A DNA stretch of 10,788 bases from Candidatus Thorarchaeota archaeon (lineage in GTDB: Archaea; Asgardarchaeota; Thorarchaeia; Thorarchaeales; Thorarchaeaceae), in contig JAEOSL010000117.1 of assembly GCA_016840385.1 (NCBI GenBank), positions 1-10,788 of the forward strand. The letters are read 5' to 3'. Of this stretch, positions 5,299 to 10,788 are shown in pieces. The position numbers were made by a program, and so were the translations under genes. Below the pieces are notes generated by a model. The model made no database searches. It was given only the letters and a program-made list of their open reading frames with translations, and was not told the origin of the DNA. Position 1 is the stretch's first letter. Each line of letters begins with the position of its first letter.

Positions 5299-5787
5299 TC
5301 AGGAGAACATAGTCGGGAAGTCTACATCTTCTAGGTATGCCTTAGCCTCATCATATAGACCAATGAGTTTCTCGATTTCCATTCTGACTTCATCAGGAAT
5401 CTCTCGGTCTTCCTCGTCAATGAGCTTCTCTAGCCAGTCCTTAGCAGATTCAATTGCTACCATGCAATTCGAGAGCCTTCTCCATCGAGCAAGCCCTCTC
5501 CTAGTGAACTTGAACTGGTACACCGTGATTTCGGTCTGTAGGAGTTCTTCATCGTATTTTTCAATTTCATCAACCAAAGATTCCCAGCTATCAAGAGCAT
5601 TGAAACCCTCCTCAAGAGCCTTAGCTGCTTCACTGACTCTCTCGTACCTCTCGGTTTCGGAGAAGTATTCCTTCATGTTATCTCTCCATTCTTCCATTTC
5701 TTTCCTGAGCCCCTCTATATCGCTGATAGAGTCCTCAAAGCAGGAACGAATGGTCATTTTCGTTGGTTTTGGTTTCTCTCTTGCCAT
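5299..5787 (-). CDS. Helical, highly charged protein, 162 aa
   Basis: GAGGA lies eight bases before the ATG. The whole protein is predicted by eye to be helical and rich in Glu/Lys/Arg: FEDSISDIEGLRKEMEEWRD near the N-terminus, heptad-like stretches in the middle (EKYDEELLQTE) and EVRMEIEKLIGLYDEAKAYL at the end, with a basic patch RRGLARWRRL at about 96-105. The first region resembles a kind of all-helical protein often encoded by tailed viruses and their relatives, whose function is not known to me. It follows the decayed zinc-ribbon gene by three bases and was probably once co-transcribed with it. Confidence 0.75.
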   Translation of the reverse strand: MAREKPKPTKMTIRSCFEDSISDIEGLRKEMEEWRDNMKEYFSETERYERVSEAAKALEEGFNALDSWESLVDEIEKYDEELLQTEITVYQFKFTRRGLARWRRLSNCMVAIESAKDWLEKLIDEEDREIPDEVRMEIEKLIGLYDEAKAYLEDVDFPTMFS

Positions 5788-5790
5788 GTT

Positions 5791-5907
5791 TCATTCCTCA
5801 CTAACTGGAATCCTGTAACCCAAGTAGTCCCTTAATCAGACTTTCAGGCCACAGAATCGGCATCTGTGAGCTCGACTGTCATTCTTGGTCCTTGAACACC
5901 AGCACAC
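5791..5907 (-). pseudogene. Broken zinc-ribbon gene, relative of the 49-aa protein
   Basis: On the minus strand the frame reads CRFCGLKV, a TGA stop (5836-5838), then LRDYLGYRIPVSEE and a second TGA three bases before the next start. The intact gene at 2023-2172 has CVFCGQKV, an Arg codon CGA, then LRDSL at the same place, so CGA has become TGA. DNA identity is also visible (TTCTGTGGCC, GGGACT). Upstream, CWCSRTKND is in frame from a GTG, but an earlier in-frame TGA removes the expected N-terminus. A short 23-aa product or stop readthrough cannot be excluded. Confidence 0.6.
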
Positions 5908-5973
5908 GATAGAAAGATATCAGTGTTTCTTTGAGGAAAGGTCCATGAAAGATGTACTCTTTGTGTTGTTGGA

Positions 5974-5994
5974 CTCTATACTCTCTCTAGTCTA
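5974..5994 (+). repeat. Dispersed pyrimidine-rich motif, copy c
   Basis: CTCTATA followed by the exact core CTCTCTCTAGT and CTA, here on the plus strand. GTTGTTG lies before it and AGGTCC-GATT after it, as in copy a, so the duplicated unit is about 40 bases long. It precedes the rightward membrane-anchored gene by about 95 bases. Confidence 0.5.
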
Positions 5995-6030
5995 AGGTCC
6001 GGATTGTAGAAACAGACATAGAGGCTGAGG

Positions 6031-6049
6031 AGCTCGGGTTCTCCGAGCT
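6031..6049. other. Hairpin, 7-bp stem, before the membrane-anchored gene
   Basis: AGCTCGG (6031-6037) pairs perfectly with CCGAGCT (6043-6049) around GTTCT. It follows motif copy c on the same strand and precedes the gene start at 6091. It may act on the transcript or bind a protein. Confidence 0.45.
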
Positions 6050-6090
6050 ATTGATTCATATTATTCTATTCTAAGGAAAACTTGGTAGTC

Positions 6091-6753
6091 ATGTCTAAAT
6101 CCAAACTTACCGGAGCAACAGCAATAATCGGTGTTGTATTAATAGGTCTAGTTCTCACTCTACAACAAGGAACTGCTCCTATTGATGTTGTGATTACTGT
6201 CACTGTTGACTACGATGGAGATAGTATTGGCTCACTTGCTCTGACATACTATTGGAAATCAAAACAATTGGACCTTGATACAGAATATCAAGAGATTGAT
6301 TGGCAAAGTGATACAGTGTCTGCAACAAGTTCACCAACGAACCAAATTGAACGAACAATCGCAGAATACTTGCAGGAAGGATCCACTCAGACATCCTCAC
6401 CTTGCTGGATACGTCTTTATGAGAATGGTTCTTGGGAACTTGGTCTTCGAATATCTATAGGTGAAATACCAATCACTCTTACCTTCACGGGTACGGGACC
6501 ATTAGTAGACAATGTTGTCATATCTGGTGATGTCAGCTTAATACCTCCGGACCTAAAATCTGAGCTACACAATATGGGAATCTCTGGATTAGATATCAAA
6601 GTTGGATGGAAGCTTGTGATATCTCAGGATTTCTTAGTGAAGTGGGCTGCAAATATATTCGAGGTTTTCCGATGGATTGGGGATGGAATAAGCGATGTTG
6701 GAGAAAAAGTTCTTGGAAGCATTGATTTCTTATTTGCTAGTATCATGGTGTAG
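6091..6753 (+). CDS. Membrane-anchored extracellular-type protein, 220 aa
   Basis: The ATG at 6091 is preferred; an in-frame TTG at 6082 has AAGGA four bases before it and is possible. A short basic N-terminus (SKSKLT) is followed by a hydrophobic segment of about 20 residues (ATAIIGVVLIGLVLTL), a signal anchor that would leave the rest outside the cell. The body is strand-rich with Thr/Ser (IDVVITVTVDYDGDSI, EIPITLTFTGTG), typical of extracellular beta domains. The last 45 residues turn helical and hydrophobic (WAANIFEVFRWIGDGI, SIDFLFASIMV). It is the only large rightward gene of the element. A surface or virion protein is plausible; no family is recognised. Confidence 0.75.
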   Translation: MSKSKLTGATAIIGVVLIGLVLTLQQGTAPIDVVITVTVDYDGDSIGSLALTYYWKSKQLDLDTEYQEIDWQSDTVSATSSPTNQIERTIAEYLQEGSTQTSSPCWIRLYENGSWELGLRISIGEIPITLTFTGTGPLVDNVVISGDVSLIPPDLKSELHNMGISGLDIKVGWKLVISQDFLVKWAANIFEVFRWIGDGISDVGEKVLGSIDFLFASIMV

Positions 6754-6859
6754 TACTATGGTCAAAATACATGGAACCGAGAATGTTCTTGCTTTGTCAA
6801 TTAGATGAACTCATTGGAAATCAATGACTCCAATCCAGTAGCTCCACCAGCCTGTTGAT

Positions 6860-6880
6860 CTTCTTCTTTCTCTTCTTATT
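6860..6880 (+). terminator. Pyrimidine/T-rich tract between convergent genes
   Basis: A run of C and T with TTCTTCTTTC and TCTTCTTATT lies about 105 bases after the rightward gene and at the end of the convergent nuclease-like gene. Archaeal termination often needs only T-rich stretches, so it may end the rightward transcript. Confidence 0.35.
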
Positions 6881-7280
6881 CATTCAGATTCTCCTGAGGA
6901 AGAATATCCCAACGGTCTTCCCACTTTTGAACAACACCCCAATTCAAGGCGGGCAAGCTTCCACCTTTGAGCTTGGACTTATGGTCTAGCCAAGCCGGTC
7001 TTACCTCATCAGAGGTTGCGATGAAGTAACGAGGCCCATCCTTGAGAACTACGAATATCCAGAACTGATCGTCACGTGCTGGTGGTTCCTTTAGTATGAC
7101 AAAGTGGCTAGGAGTTGAACGGCTCTTCACCTCAACTGAGAATGAAGAACCATCAGGAACACGTGCAAGCAAATCCGTCACTGGGGCATTTCCCAACGTG
7201 AATGTTATGAGATATCCTCGTTTGGTCAGTTCAGCAGCCACATAGAACTGTCCAGTCCACTGTGTATGATAATTGGTCAT
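6876..7280 (-). CDS. PD-(D/E)XK nuclease-like protein, 134 aa
   Basis: The N-terminal 55 residues match the core of small PD-(D/E)XK nuclease-fold proteins: a helix with Glu17 (GQFYVAAELTKRGY), a strand with Asp36 (PVTDLLA), then Glu50-Val-Lys52 in SFSVEVKSRS. This is the order and spacing of the catalytic E...D...ExK set. The rest (FWIFVVLKDGPRYFIATSDE) fits the later strands of the fold. An in-frame TAA three codons upstream fixes the ATG, and a TATA-like CATAAATAG lies about 65 bases before it. Members of this superfamily include resolvases, restriction enzymes and host-defence nucleases; which this is cannot be told. It is next to the integrase but has its own promoter. Confidence 0.7.
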   Translation of the reverse strand: MTNYHTQWTGQFYVAAELTKRGYLITFTLGNAPVTDLLARVPDGSSFSVEVKSRSTPSHFVILKEPPARDDQFWIFVVLKDGPRYFIATSDEVRPAWLDHKSKLKGGSLPALNWGVVQKWEDRWDILPQENLNE

Positions 7281-7339
7281 CTTCCTTTAACATTCCTCCT
7301 CGTCAGGTAATACTACCCAATAACCACATTTAGGACTTT

Positions 7340-7349
7340 GCTATTTATG
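7340..7349 (-). promoter_or_regulatory. TATA-like box for the nuclease-like gene
   Basis: CATAAATAGC on the minus strand lies about 65 bases before the start at 7280, which would give a leader of about 40 bases. Confidence 0.45.
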
Positions 7350-7367
7350 GGGATTTACCTTCTTTGA

Positions 7368-7403
7368 GCTTCCCTTCTGTTCTCTGCTTCCCTTCTATCT
7401 CTA
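7368..7403 (+). repeat. Two tandem 18-base units
   Basis: GCTTCCCTTCT occurs at 7368-7378 and again at 7386-7396, inside two pyrimidine-rich 18-base units that are alike at most positions. They lead directly into dispersed motif copy d. Confidence 0.5.
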
Positions 7404-7419
7404 TGGCCTCTCTAGTCTA
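7399..7419 (+). repeat. Dispersed pyrimidine-rich motif, copy d
   Basis: CTCTATGGCCTCTCTAGTCTA matches copy c (CTCTATA, core, CTA) with two changes in the 11-base core. A perfect 12-bp palindrome AGCTCTAGAGCT follows at 7429-7440. Confidence 0.4.
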
Positions 7420-7428
7420 TCAGATAGG

Positions 7429-7440
7429 AGCTCTAGAGCT
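7429..7440. repeat. Perfect 12-bp palindrome
   Basis: AGCTCTAGAGCT equals its own reverse complement and lies nine bases after dispersed motif copy d, as other AGCT-containing inverted repeats follow copies b and c. It may be a dimer-binding site. Confidence 0.45.
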
Positions 7441-7541
7441 GGGGAATGGAGGATTCTGTGGGGATAACGTACCTATGGAGATGTAGTCAATTGGTCAAGC
7501 TCATCAATCTGTTTATACAATCTTTGGGGATGGATGATAGG

Positions 7542-8390
7542 TCAGCCCAGAATCTTCCTGAGTCGTTCCTTTTCTTCTTCGGGGTATAATGGTTCCAATG
7601 GTCCGGGGTTGATTCCATAGAGCCTGCCAAAGAACTCTTGGATGTTCCTAGATGTCAAGTGTGTATATTGATTAATCATATTAGATTTCTCCGACCATCC
7701 CATGAACTGTCTAATGATTGATTCAGGTGTCCCAAGTTCTAACAAGTGGGTTGCCTTCATGTGTCTAAAGATATGGGTGGTTCTCCTTCTTTTTCTGACA
7801 CCTGCTCTCTTGTAGAGGTCAATGAGTATCAGTCTGAGTTTCTTGTAGGGAACAGGAAAGACGCTACCTGATTCCATGATACCCAGATGATAGAGGAAGT
7901 TGGTCAGGTTGGCTCTGAGTAGAGGAACAGTCCTAAGTCCAGTTTTACCTTCCACTGTGGCTATAATGAAGTCATGTTCAGGTTGAATATCATCCACTTC
8001 AAGATTGAGAAGTTCACCTGCTCTACAACCAGACTCCAGTAGAAACTCTATGATTGCTTTCTCTTGTGAGTCTTTACAGGCTCTGAGCATAGCAGATACT
8101 TCTACTGGTGATAGAAGGTCAGACGGTTTCAGTTTAGACTTGGGTTCCTTAATCTTGATGTCTTTGAGAAGGTACTTTCTTCCTACCTTACCTAGGACAA
8201 TAGAGAGCATTTTGTGATAGAAGGATTTGGTTGAACTGTTGTCATACTTGGAGAAGAAGTCCAGTATCCATTCTTCACTGATGTCCCCCGGTGGTGGTAG
8301 TTTCTTCAGAAAGCACTTGATGACATGACACCAAGACTTAGAGTGATTGATTAGATAGAAGTTCAGTATTTCTCTGTATTCAGGATGCAA
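7542..8390 (-). CDS. Tyrosine recombinase (integrase), 282 aa
   Basis: All catalytic parts of the XerC/XerD/phage-integrase family are present: Arg123 in ESGCRAGELLNLEVDDI, Lys149 in EGKTGLRTVPL, His206-x2-Arg209 in THIFRHMKATHLLELG, Trp232 in FMGWSEKSN, and the nucleophile Tyr242 in NQYTHL. The N-terminal 90 residues are a helical core-binding region (DISEEWILDFFSKYD). The length is normal for a single-chain archaeal enzyme with no added arm domain. The start is TTG, supported by AGGAG seven bases before it and by lack of a better start. It should cut and rejoin DNA at the 25-bp repeats, the right copy of which lies 50 bases upstream. The gene is uninterrupted, so the enzyme may be active. 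Confidence 0.95.
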   Translation of the reverse strand: MHPEYREILNFYLINHSKSWCHVIKCFLKKLPPPGDISEEWILDFFSKYDNSSTKSFYHKMLSIVLGKVGRKYLLKDIKIKEPKSKLKPSDLLSPVEVSAMLRACKDSQEKAIIEFLLESGCRAGELLNLEVDDIQPEHDFIIATVEGKTGLRTVPLLRANLTNFLYHLGIMESGSVFPVPYKKLRLILIDLYKRAGVRKRRRTTHIFRHMKATHLLELGTPESIIRQFMGWSEKSNMINQYTHLTSRNIQEFFGRLYGINPGPLEPLYPEEEKERLRKILG

Positions 8391-8397
8391 TTACTTA

Positions 8398-8449
8398 CTC
8401 CTGCACACAGGGACTTATACTCTCAGTAAAAATCAGTAGGAGGCTTTTT
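8398..8449 (-). promoter_or_regulatory. Integrase promoter region next to the attachment site
   Basis: AGGAG (8398-8402) is the ribosome site of the TTG start. TATA-like candidates on the minus strand are AGTATAAGT (8413-8421), the T/A stretch near 8427-8434 and TAAAAAG inside the boundary repeat (8443-8449). The first would put the transcript start at or past the ribosome site, so one of the others may be used; then the attachment site is part of the promoter. Confidence 0.35.
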
Positions 8450-8464
8450 ACAGTGAGTATTATC
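8440..8464 (+). repeat. Right boundary repeat, putative attR (copy 2)
   Basis: All 25 bases are identical to 1-25. It lies 50 bases upstream of the integrase start and about 40 bases beyond the 3' end of the chromosomal amidohydrolase gene. The preceding bases GTAG are shared with copy 3. Confidence 0.8.
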
Positions 8465-8505
8465 GTCTAAGCATTCTTTTTTGATGTGCTTGAGTTTATT
8501 CGACG

Positions 8506-9771
8506 TTACTTATTTCGGTCTACAACAATATCTCCATTTTTAATTACCATTCTAATCGTATCTCTATTCTGAAGAAGTTTGATTTCCTCCAAAGGATTCC
8601 CGTTAATTACTAGAATGTCAGCAAGTTTACCTGTTTCAATTGTTCCAATCTGGTCTTCTAGTCCCAACGCTTCTGCGCATATCTTGGTTGCAGCCATAAG
8701 AGATTCCATGGGGCTAAGTCCACATCGAGTCAAATATTCTAATTCAACTGCATTATTACCCATTAGATATCCTCCGAATAATGGTGCCCCGGCTATGTCA
8801 CTACCAGCAGCAATCTTAACTCCTGAAGCATGTGCAATCCTAACAGCATTATAGGTGTCTTCATTCATTTGTTCTAAATTACCAGGTGCGTATGCAACTT
8901 TCCACTTAGGATTTGTTTCTGTAGCCCGATCTTTTTCTTTGAGGATAGTTGCTGCAAGTGTAGGTACCAGAATTACATTGTTCTTTACCATTAGCTTACA
9001 TACTTCTTCATCTAACTCACGTCCGTGTTCAATCGTGTCTACACCAGCCTCCACCGCAATACTAATTCCTTCTTTTCCTAGTGCATGAGATGCAATACGT
9101 ACTCCCGTCCTATGGGCTTCTTCAACCATTACTTCGATTTCACCAATGGAGTAGTCTGCAGATGCGTATGGAAAGTGTTTACTCTCTCCCCACACACCTG
9201 TACAGATTTTGATGAAATCTGCACCACCTCTGAGTTGTTCACGGACTGCGAGACGACAATCATCAATCCCATCAGCCAATCTAGTTACTCCTACTTCTTT
9301 AATCCATTTTATCGGAACTGAATGGCCCTCATGACCTCCAGTACGTGTGATCATTTGGCGGGATGCCATTATTCTCGGTCCTACTGCTGTTCCTTCTTCA
9401 ATGGCCTGTTTAAGAGCAATAGTAATTGTTGAACCGCAGCATCTTACGGTGGTATATCCTGCGTGAAGCAATGCTTTTGCATCTGCTGCAATTCTCAGTG
9501 CCCTTAGAGCTAGATTTGTTTCAAGAAGCCACTCCATCATATCTCGTGTTCGTGTTCCAGTTAGATGTAGATGTGCATCAATTAATCCAGGTATAACAGT
9601 ACAGCCATCCGCTGGAATGATGTTGGCATCTGATGGAATCTCAACATTTCCTTCTTCACCAATATTTACGATTTTTGAACCCTTGATCACAACTACTGCA
9701 TTTTCTAGAGGAGTCTTACCTGTTCCATCAATTAAGACGCCACCCTTCAATACTTTGTATTCATCAGTCAA
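8506..9771 (-). CDS. Metal-dependent amidohydrolase, imidazolonepropionase/prolidase-like, 421 aa
   Basis: A cytosolic TIM-barrel hydrolase of the amidohydrolase superfamily, closest in look to the imidazolonepropionase-related group that includes metal-dependent prolidases. Metal and catalytic residues are all visible: His67-x-His69 (PGLIDAHLHL), Lys188 (DFIKICTG, probably carboxylated), His229 (ASHALG), His249 (TIEHG) and Asp325 (AAGSDI). A beta-sandwich is made from both ends (KVLKGGVLIDGTGKTPLENA and LADILVINGNPLEEI). The length is typical. The start is TTG with AGGAG nine bases upstream and a TATA-like box at 9809-9818. Substrates in this group range from dipeptides to lactams, so no specific one is given. 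It appears to be a chromosomal gene, although it lies between two copies of the boundary repeat. Confidence 0.9.
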   Translation of the reverse strand: MTDEYKVLKGGVLIDGTGKTPLENAVVVIKGSKIVNIGEEGNVEIPSDANIIPADGCTVIPGLIDAHLHLTGTRTRDMMEWLLETNLALRALRIAADAKALLHAGYTTVRCCGSTITIALKQAIEEGTAVGPRIMASRQMITRTGGHEGHSVPIKWIKEVGVTRLADGIDDCRLAVREQLRGGADFIKICTGVWGESKHFPYASADYSIGEIEVMVEEAHRTGVRIASHALGKEGISIAVEAGVDTIEHGRELDEEVCKLMVKNNVILVPTLAATILKEKDRATETNPKWKVAYAPGNLEQMNEDTYNAVRIAHASGVKIAAGSDIAGAPLFGGYLMGNNAVELEYLTRCGLSPMESLMAATKICAEALGLEDQIGTIETGKLADILVINGNPLEEIKLLQNRDTIRMVIKNGDIVVDRNK

Positions 9772-9808
9772 ATTTGATTGCTCCTGAGTTCATTTAGAAT
9801 GGTTAAGA

Positions 9809-9818
9809 GTTATTTATC
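9809..9818 (-). promoter_or_regulatory. TATA-like box for the amidohydrolase gene
   Basis: GATAAATAAC on the minus strand lies about 40 bases before the TTG start and about 25 bases before a predicted transcript start near 9789, with AGGAG at 9781-9785 in the leader. All parts fit an archaeal promoter. Confidence 0.55.
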
Positions 9819-9924
9819 TCATAGGGTGATTGTAGTTTCAAAAGAAAGCATTTGATTACATTGAACTAAGACTATGTGTGATTGATTGTATTGCGTTGAA
9901 TATTTTTTGGCGTTCTTCATGTAG

Positions 9925-9949
9925 GAGGTTTTTTACAGTGAGTACTATC
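9925..9949 (+). repeat. Third boundary-type repeat (copy 3), 23/25
   Basis: It differs from copies 1 and 2 only at positions 5 (C to T) and 21 (T to C). GTAG precedes it, as in copy 2. It lies 38 bases before the proposed start of the Hef-like gene, close to where that transcript would start if AATATTTTTT (9899-9908) is its TATA element. Confidence 0.75.
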
Positions 9950-9987
9950 CAATATGCGTAAGAAAACCAACTTAACGAGGCCCAGCT

Positions 9988-10788
9988 GTGACAGTTACCG
10001 AGAAGTATGTAGAAATGCCACTGATAAAGGAGAATTCAGTGGACTACAGGTCTTATCAGGTAAATCTAGCAGATACTGCAGCGCGTCAAAGTACAATGAT
10101 TGTCTTAAGCACAGGGCTTGGAAAAACTGTGATAGCAGCTCTAGTTGCTGCAAAACGATTGTCAGAAGTACCAGATTCCAAAGTATTGTTCTTAGCCCCA
10201 TCACGTCCCTTGGTTGATCAGCAGGCACGATACTTGCAGCGTGTTCTGGATTTAGAAGAGGGTCTCGTTGTATGTCTTACGGGACACGACTCACCAGAGA
10301 GTAGAAAGACTACGTGGCATGATGCTCAAGTCATTGTTATGACCCCACAGGCACTCCAGAATGATCTGATACAAAGTAGTTATGATTTATCGGAGGTTTC
10401 ATTGATTGTTTTCGATGAAGCCCACAGAGGTGTTGGAAATTATGCTTACACTTTCGTAGCAGAACTCTATGAACGTCAAGGGAAAGATGTACGCTCTCTG
10501 GGAATTACAGCATCACCAGGTCATCAGGCTGAGCACATCAAATTGGTCTGCGAAAATCTTAGACTCTCTCACATAGAGGTTAGAAGTGAAACAAGTAAAG
10601 ATGTGAAAGAGTATATTGTATCAGTTGATTCGGAGATACATTATATCAGATTACCATCAGAGATTGAAGTCCTGAGAGATATCTTGTATTCCATCATGAG
10701 TGATTATAGAGAACCGGTCGTTGAACACGGGTTCAGACTTCCTGATGCTAGAAGGCTCACTCGCAATGAGATTCTTCGCACCCAGAGT
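9988..10788 (+). CDS. hef: Hef/FANCM-type DNA helicase, N-terminal part (cut by window end)
   Basis: The 267 codons present are the first RecA-like half of an SF2 helicase of the Hef/FANCM group, which acts on stalled or branched replication forks. Motifs: Walker A STGLGKT (41-47), the APSRPLV block (70-76), MTPQ (118-121), DEAH (143-146) followed by RGVGNYAYTFVAELY, and TASPG (174-178). The DEAH-R-VGNYAY stretch is typical of Hef. The GTG start at 9988 is chosen because it keeps KYVEMPLI, similar to N-termini of archaeal relatives; an ATG at 10015 is the alternative. The rest of the gene, including the second helicase domain and any XPF-type nuclease domain, lies beyond the window. Confidence 0.9.
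   Translation, partial: MTVTEKYVEMPLIKENSVDYRSYQVNLADTAARQSTMIVLSTGLGKTVIAALVAAKRLSEVPDSKVLFLAPSRPLVDQQARYLQRVLDLEEGLVVCLTGHDSPESRKTTWHDAQVIVMTPQALQNDLIQSSYDLSEVSLIVFDEAHRGVGNYAYTFVAELYERQGKDVRSLGITASPGHQAEHIKLVCENLRLSHIEVRSETSKDVKEYIVSVDSEIHYIRLPSEIEVLRDILYSIMSDYREPVVEHGFRLPDARRLTRNEILRTQS

Larger units (their letters stand above)
1..8464. mobile_element. Integrated genetic element of about 8.4 kb
   Basis: The segment is bounded by two identical 25-bp direct repeats and carries a full tyrosine recombinase gene whose start lies about 50 bases inside the right repeat, the usual layout for an integrase next to its attachment site. Inside are mostly small orphan genes, several with zinc-binding or DNA-binding character, while the genes to the right are ordinary cellular ones (amidohydrolase, Hef helicase). 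No capsid, terminase, packaging ATPase or known replication protein is recognisable. The left chromosomal flank is not visible because the window starts on the left repeat. Whether it is a virus, satellite or integrative plasmid cannot be decided from this sequence. Confidence 0.75.

Noticed and set aside
5208..5320. Short leftward frame continuing past the end of the 162-aa protein (ELIEANIGNG...)
   Set aside because: It looks mildly coding but has no start codon, and there is no slippery sequence to support a frameshift from the gene before it.
9954..10217. Rightward 87-codon frame before and overlapping hef
   Set aside because: It lies out of frame over the Hef N-terminal motifs, which are clearly the real coding frame.
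1..10788. CRISPR array, tRNA or rRNA genes
   Set aside because: No regularly spaced repeats with spacers and no cloverleaf or rRNA segments were seen on either strand.

Overview
The window looks archaeal. Its right edge carries the N-terminal helicase part of a Hef/FANCM-type protein. Several genes are preceded by A/T-rich TATA-like boxes about 25-40 bases before a Shine-Dalgarno site, and TTG or GTG starts with good ribosome-binding sites are common. A Euryarchaeote or an Asgard archaeon would fit; the sequence alone does not settle which.

Bases 1-8464 read as one integrated element of about 8.4 kb. It is bounded by two identical 25-bp direct repeats (1-25 and 8440-8464), with a complete tyrosine recombinase gene (7542-8390) just inside the right copy. 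Its left part is a run of small leftward genes: a 298-aa protein of unknown family, a possible OB-fold protein, several small orphans, a zinc-ribbon protein, another zinc-binding protein, an HMG-box-like protein, a single-pass membrane protein and a 52-aa protein. A short rightward stretch (about 4432-4806) encodes a 53-aa helix-turn-helix protein, so the middle looks like a divergent control region. The right part has a helical orphan preceded by a decayed zinc-ribbon paralogue, a rightward membrane-anchored extracellular-type protein, a PD-(D/E)XK nuclease-like gene and the integrase. I see no recognisable capsid, portal, terminase, packaging ATPase or standard replication protein, so plasmid-like element, satellite or unusual provirus all remain open.

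Non-coding structure is rich. Related GTTTAAAC-type sites occur at the left end, before the HMG-box operon and before the rightward control genes; in two places they are paired at exactly 20-bp spacing. A pyrimidine-rich motif with an exact 11-base core occurs between genes in three places, with a weaker fourth copy, each time followed by an inverted repeat.

Right of the element, 8465-10788 looks chromosomal: a metal-dependent amidohydrolase on the minus strand and the start of the Hef-like helicase on the plus strand. A third, 23/25 copy of the boundary repeat (9925-9949) lies just before the helicase gene, so the amidohydrolase is itself bracketed by boundary repeats.
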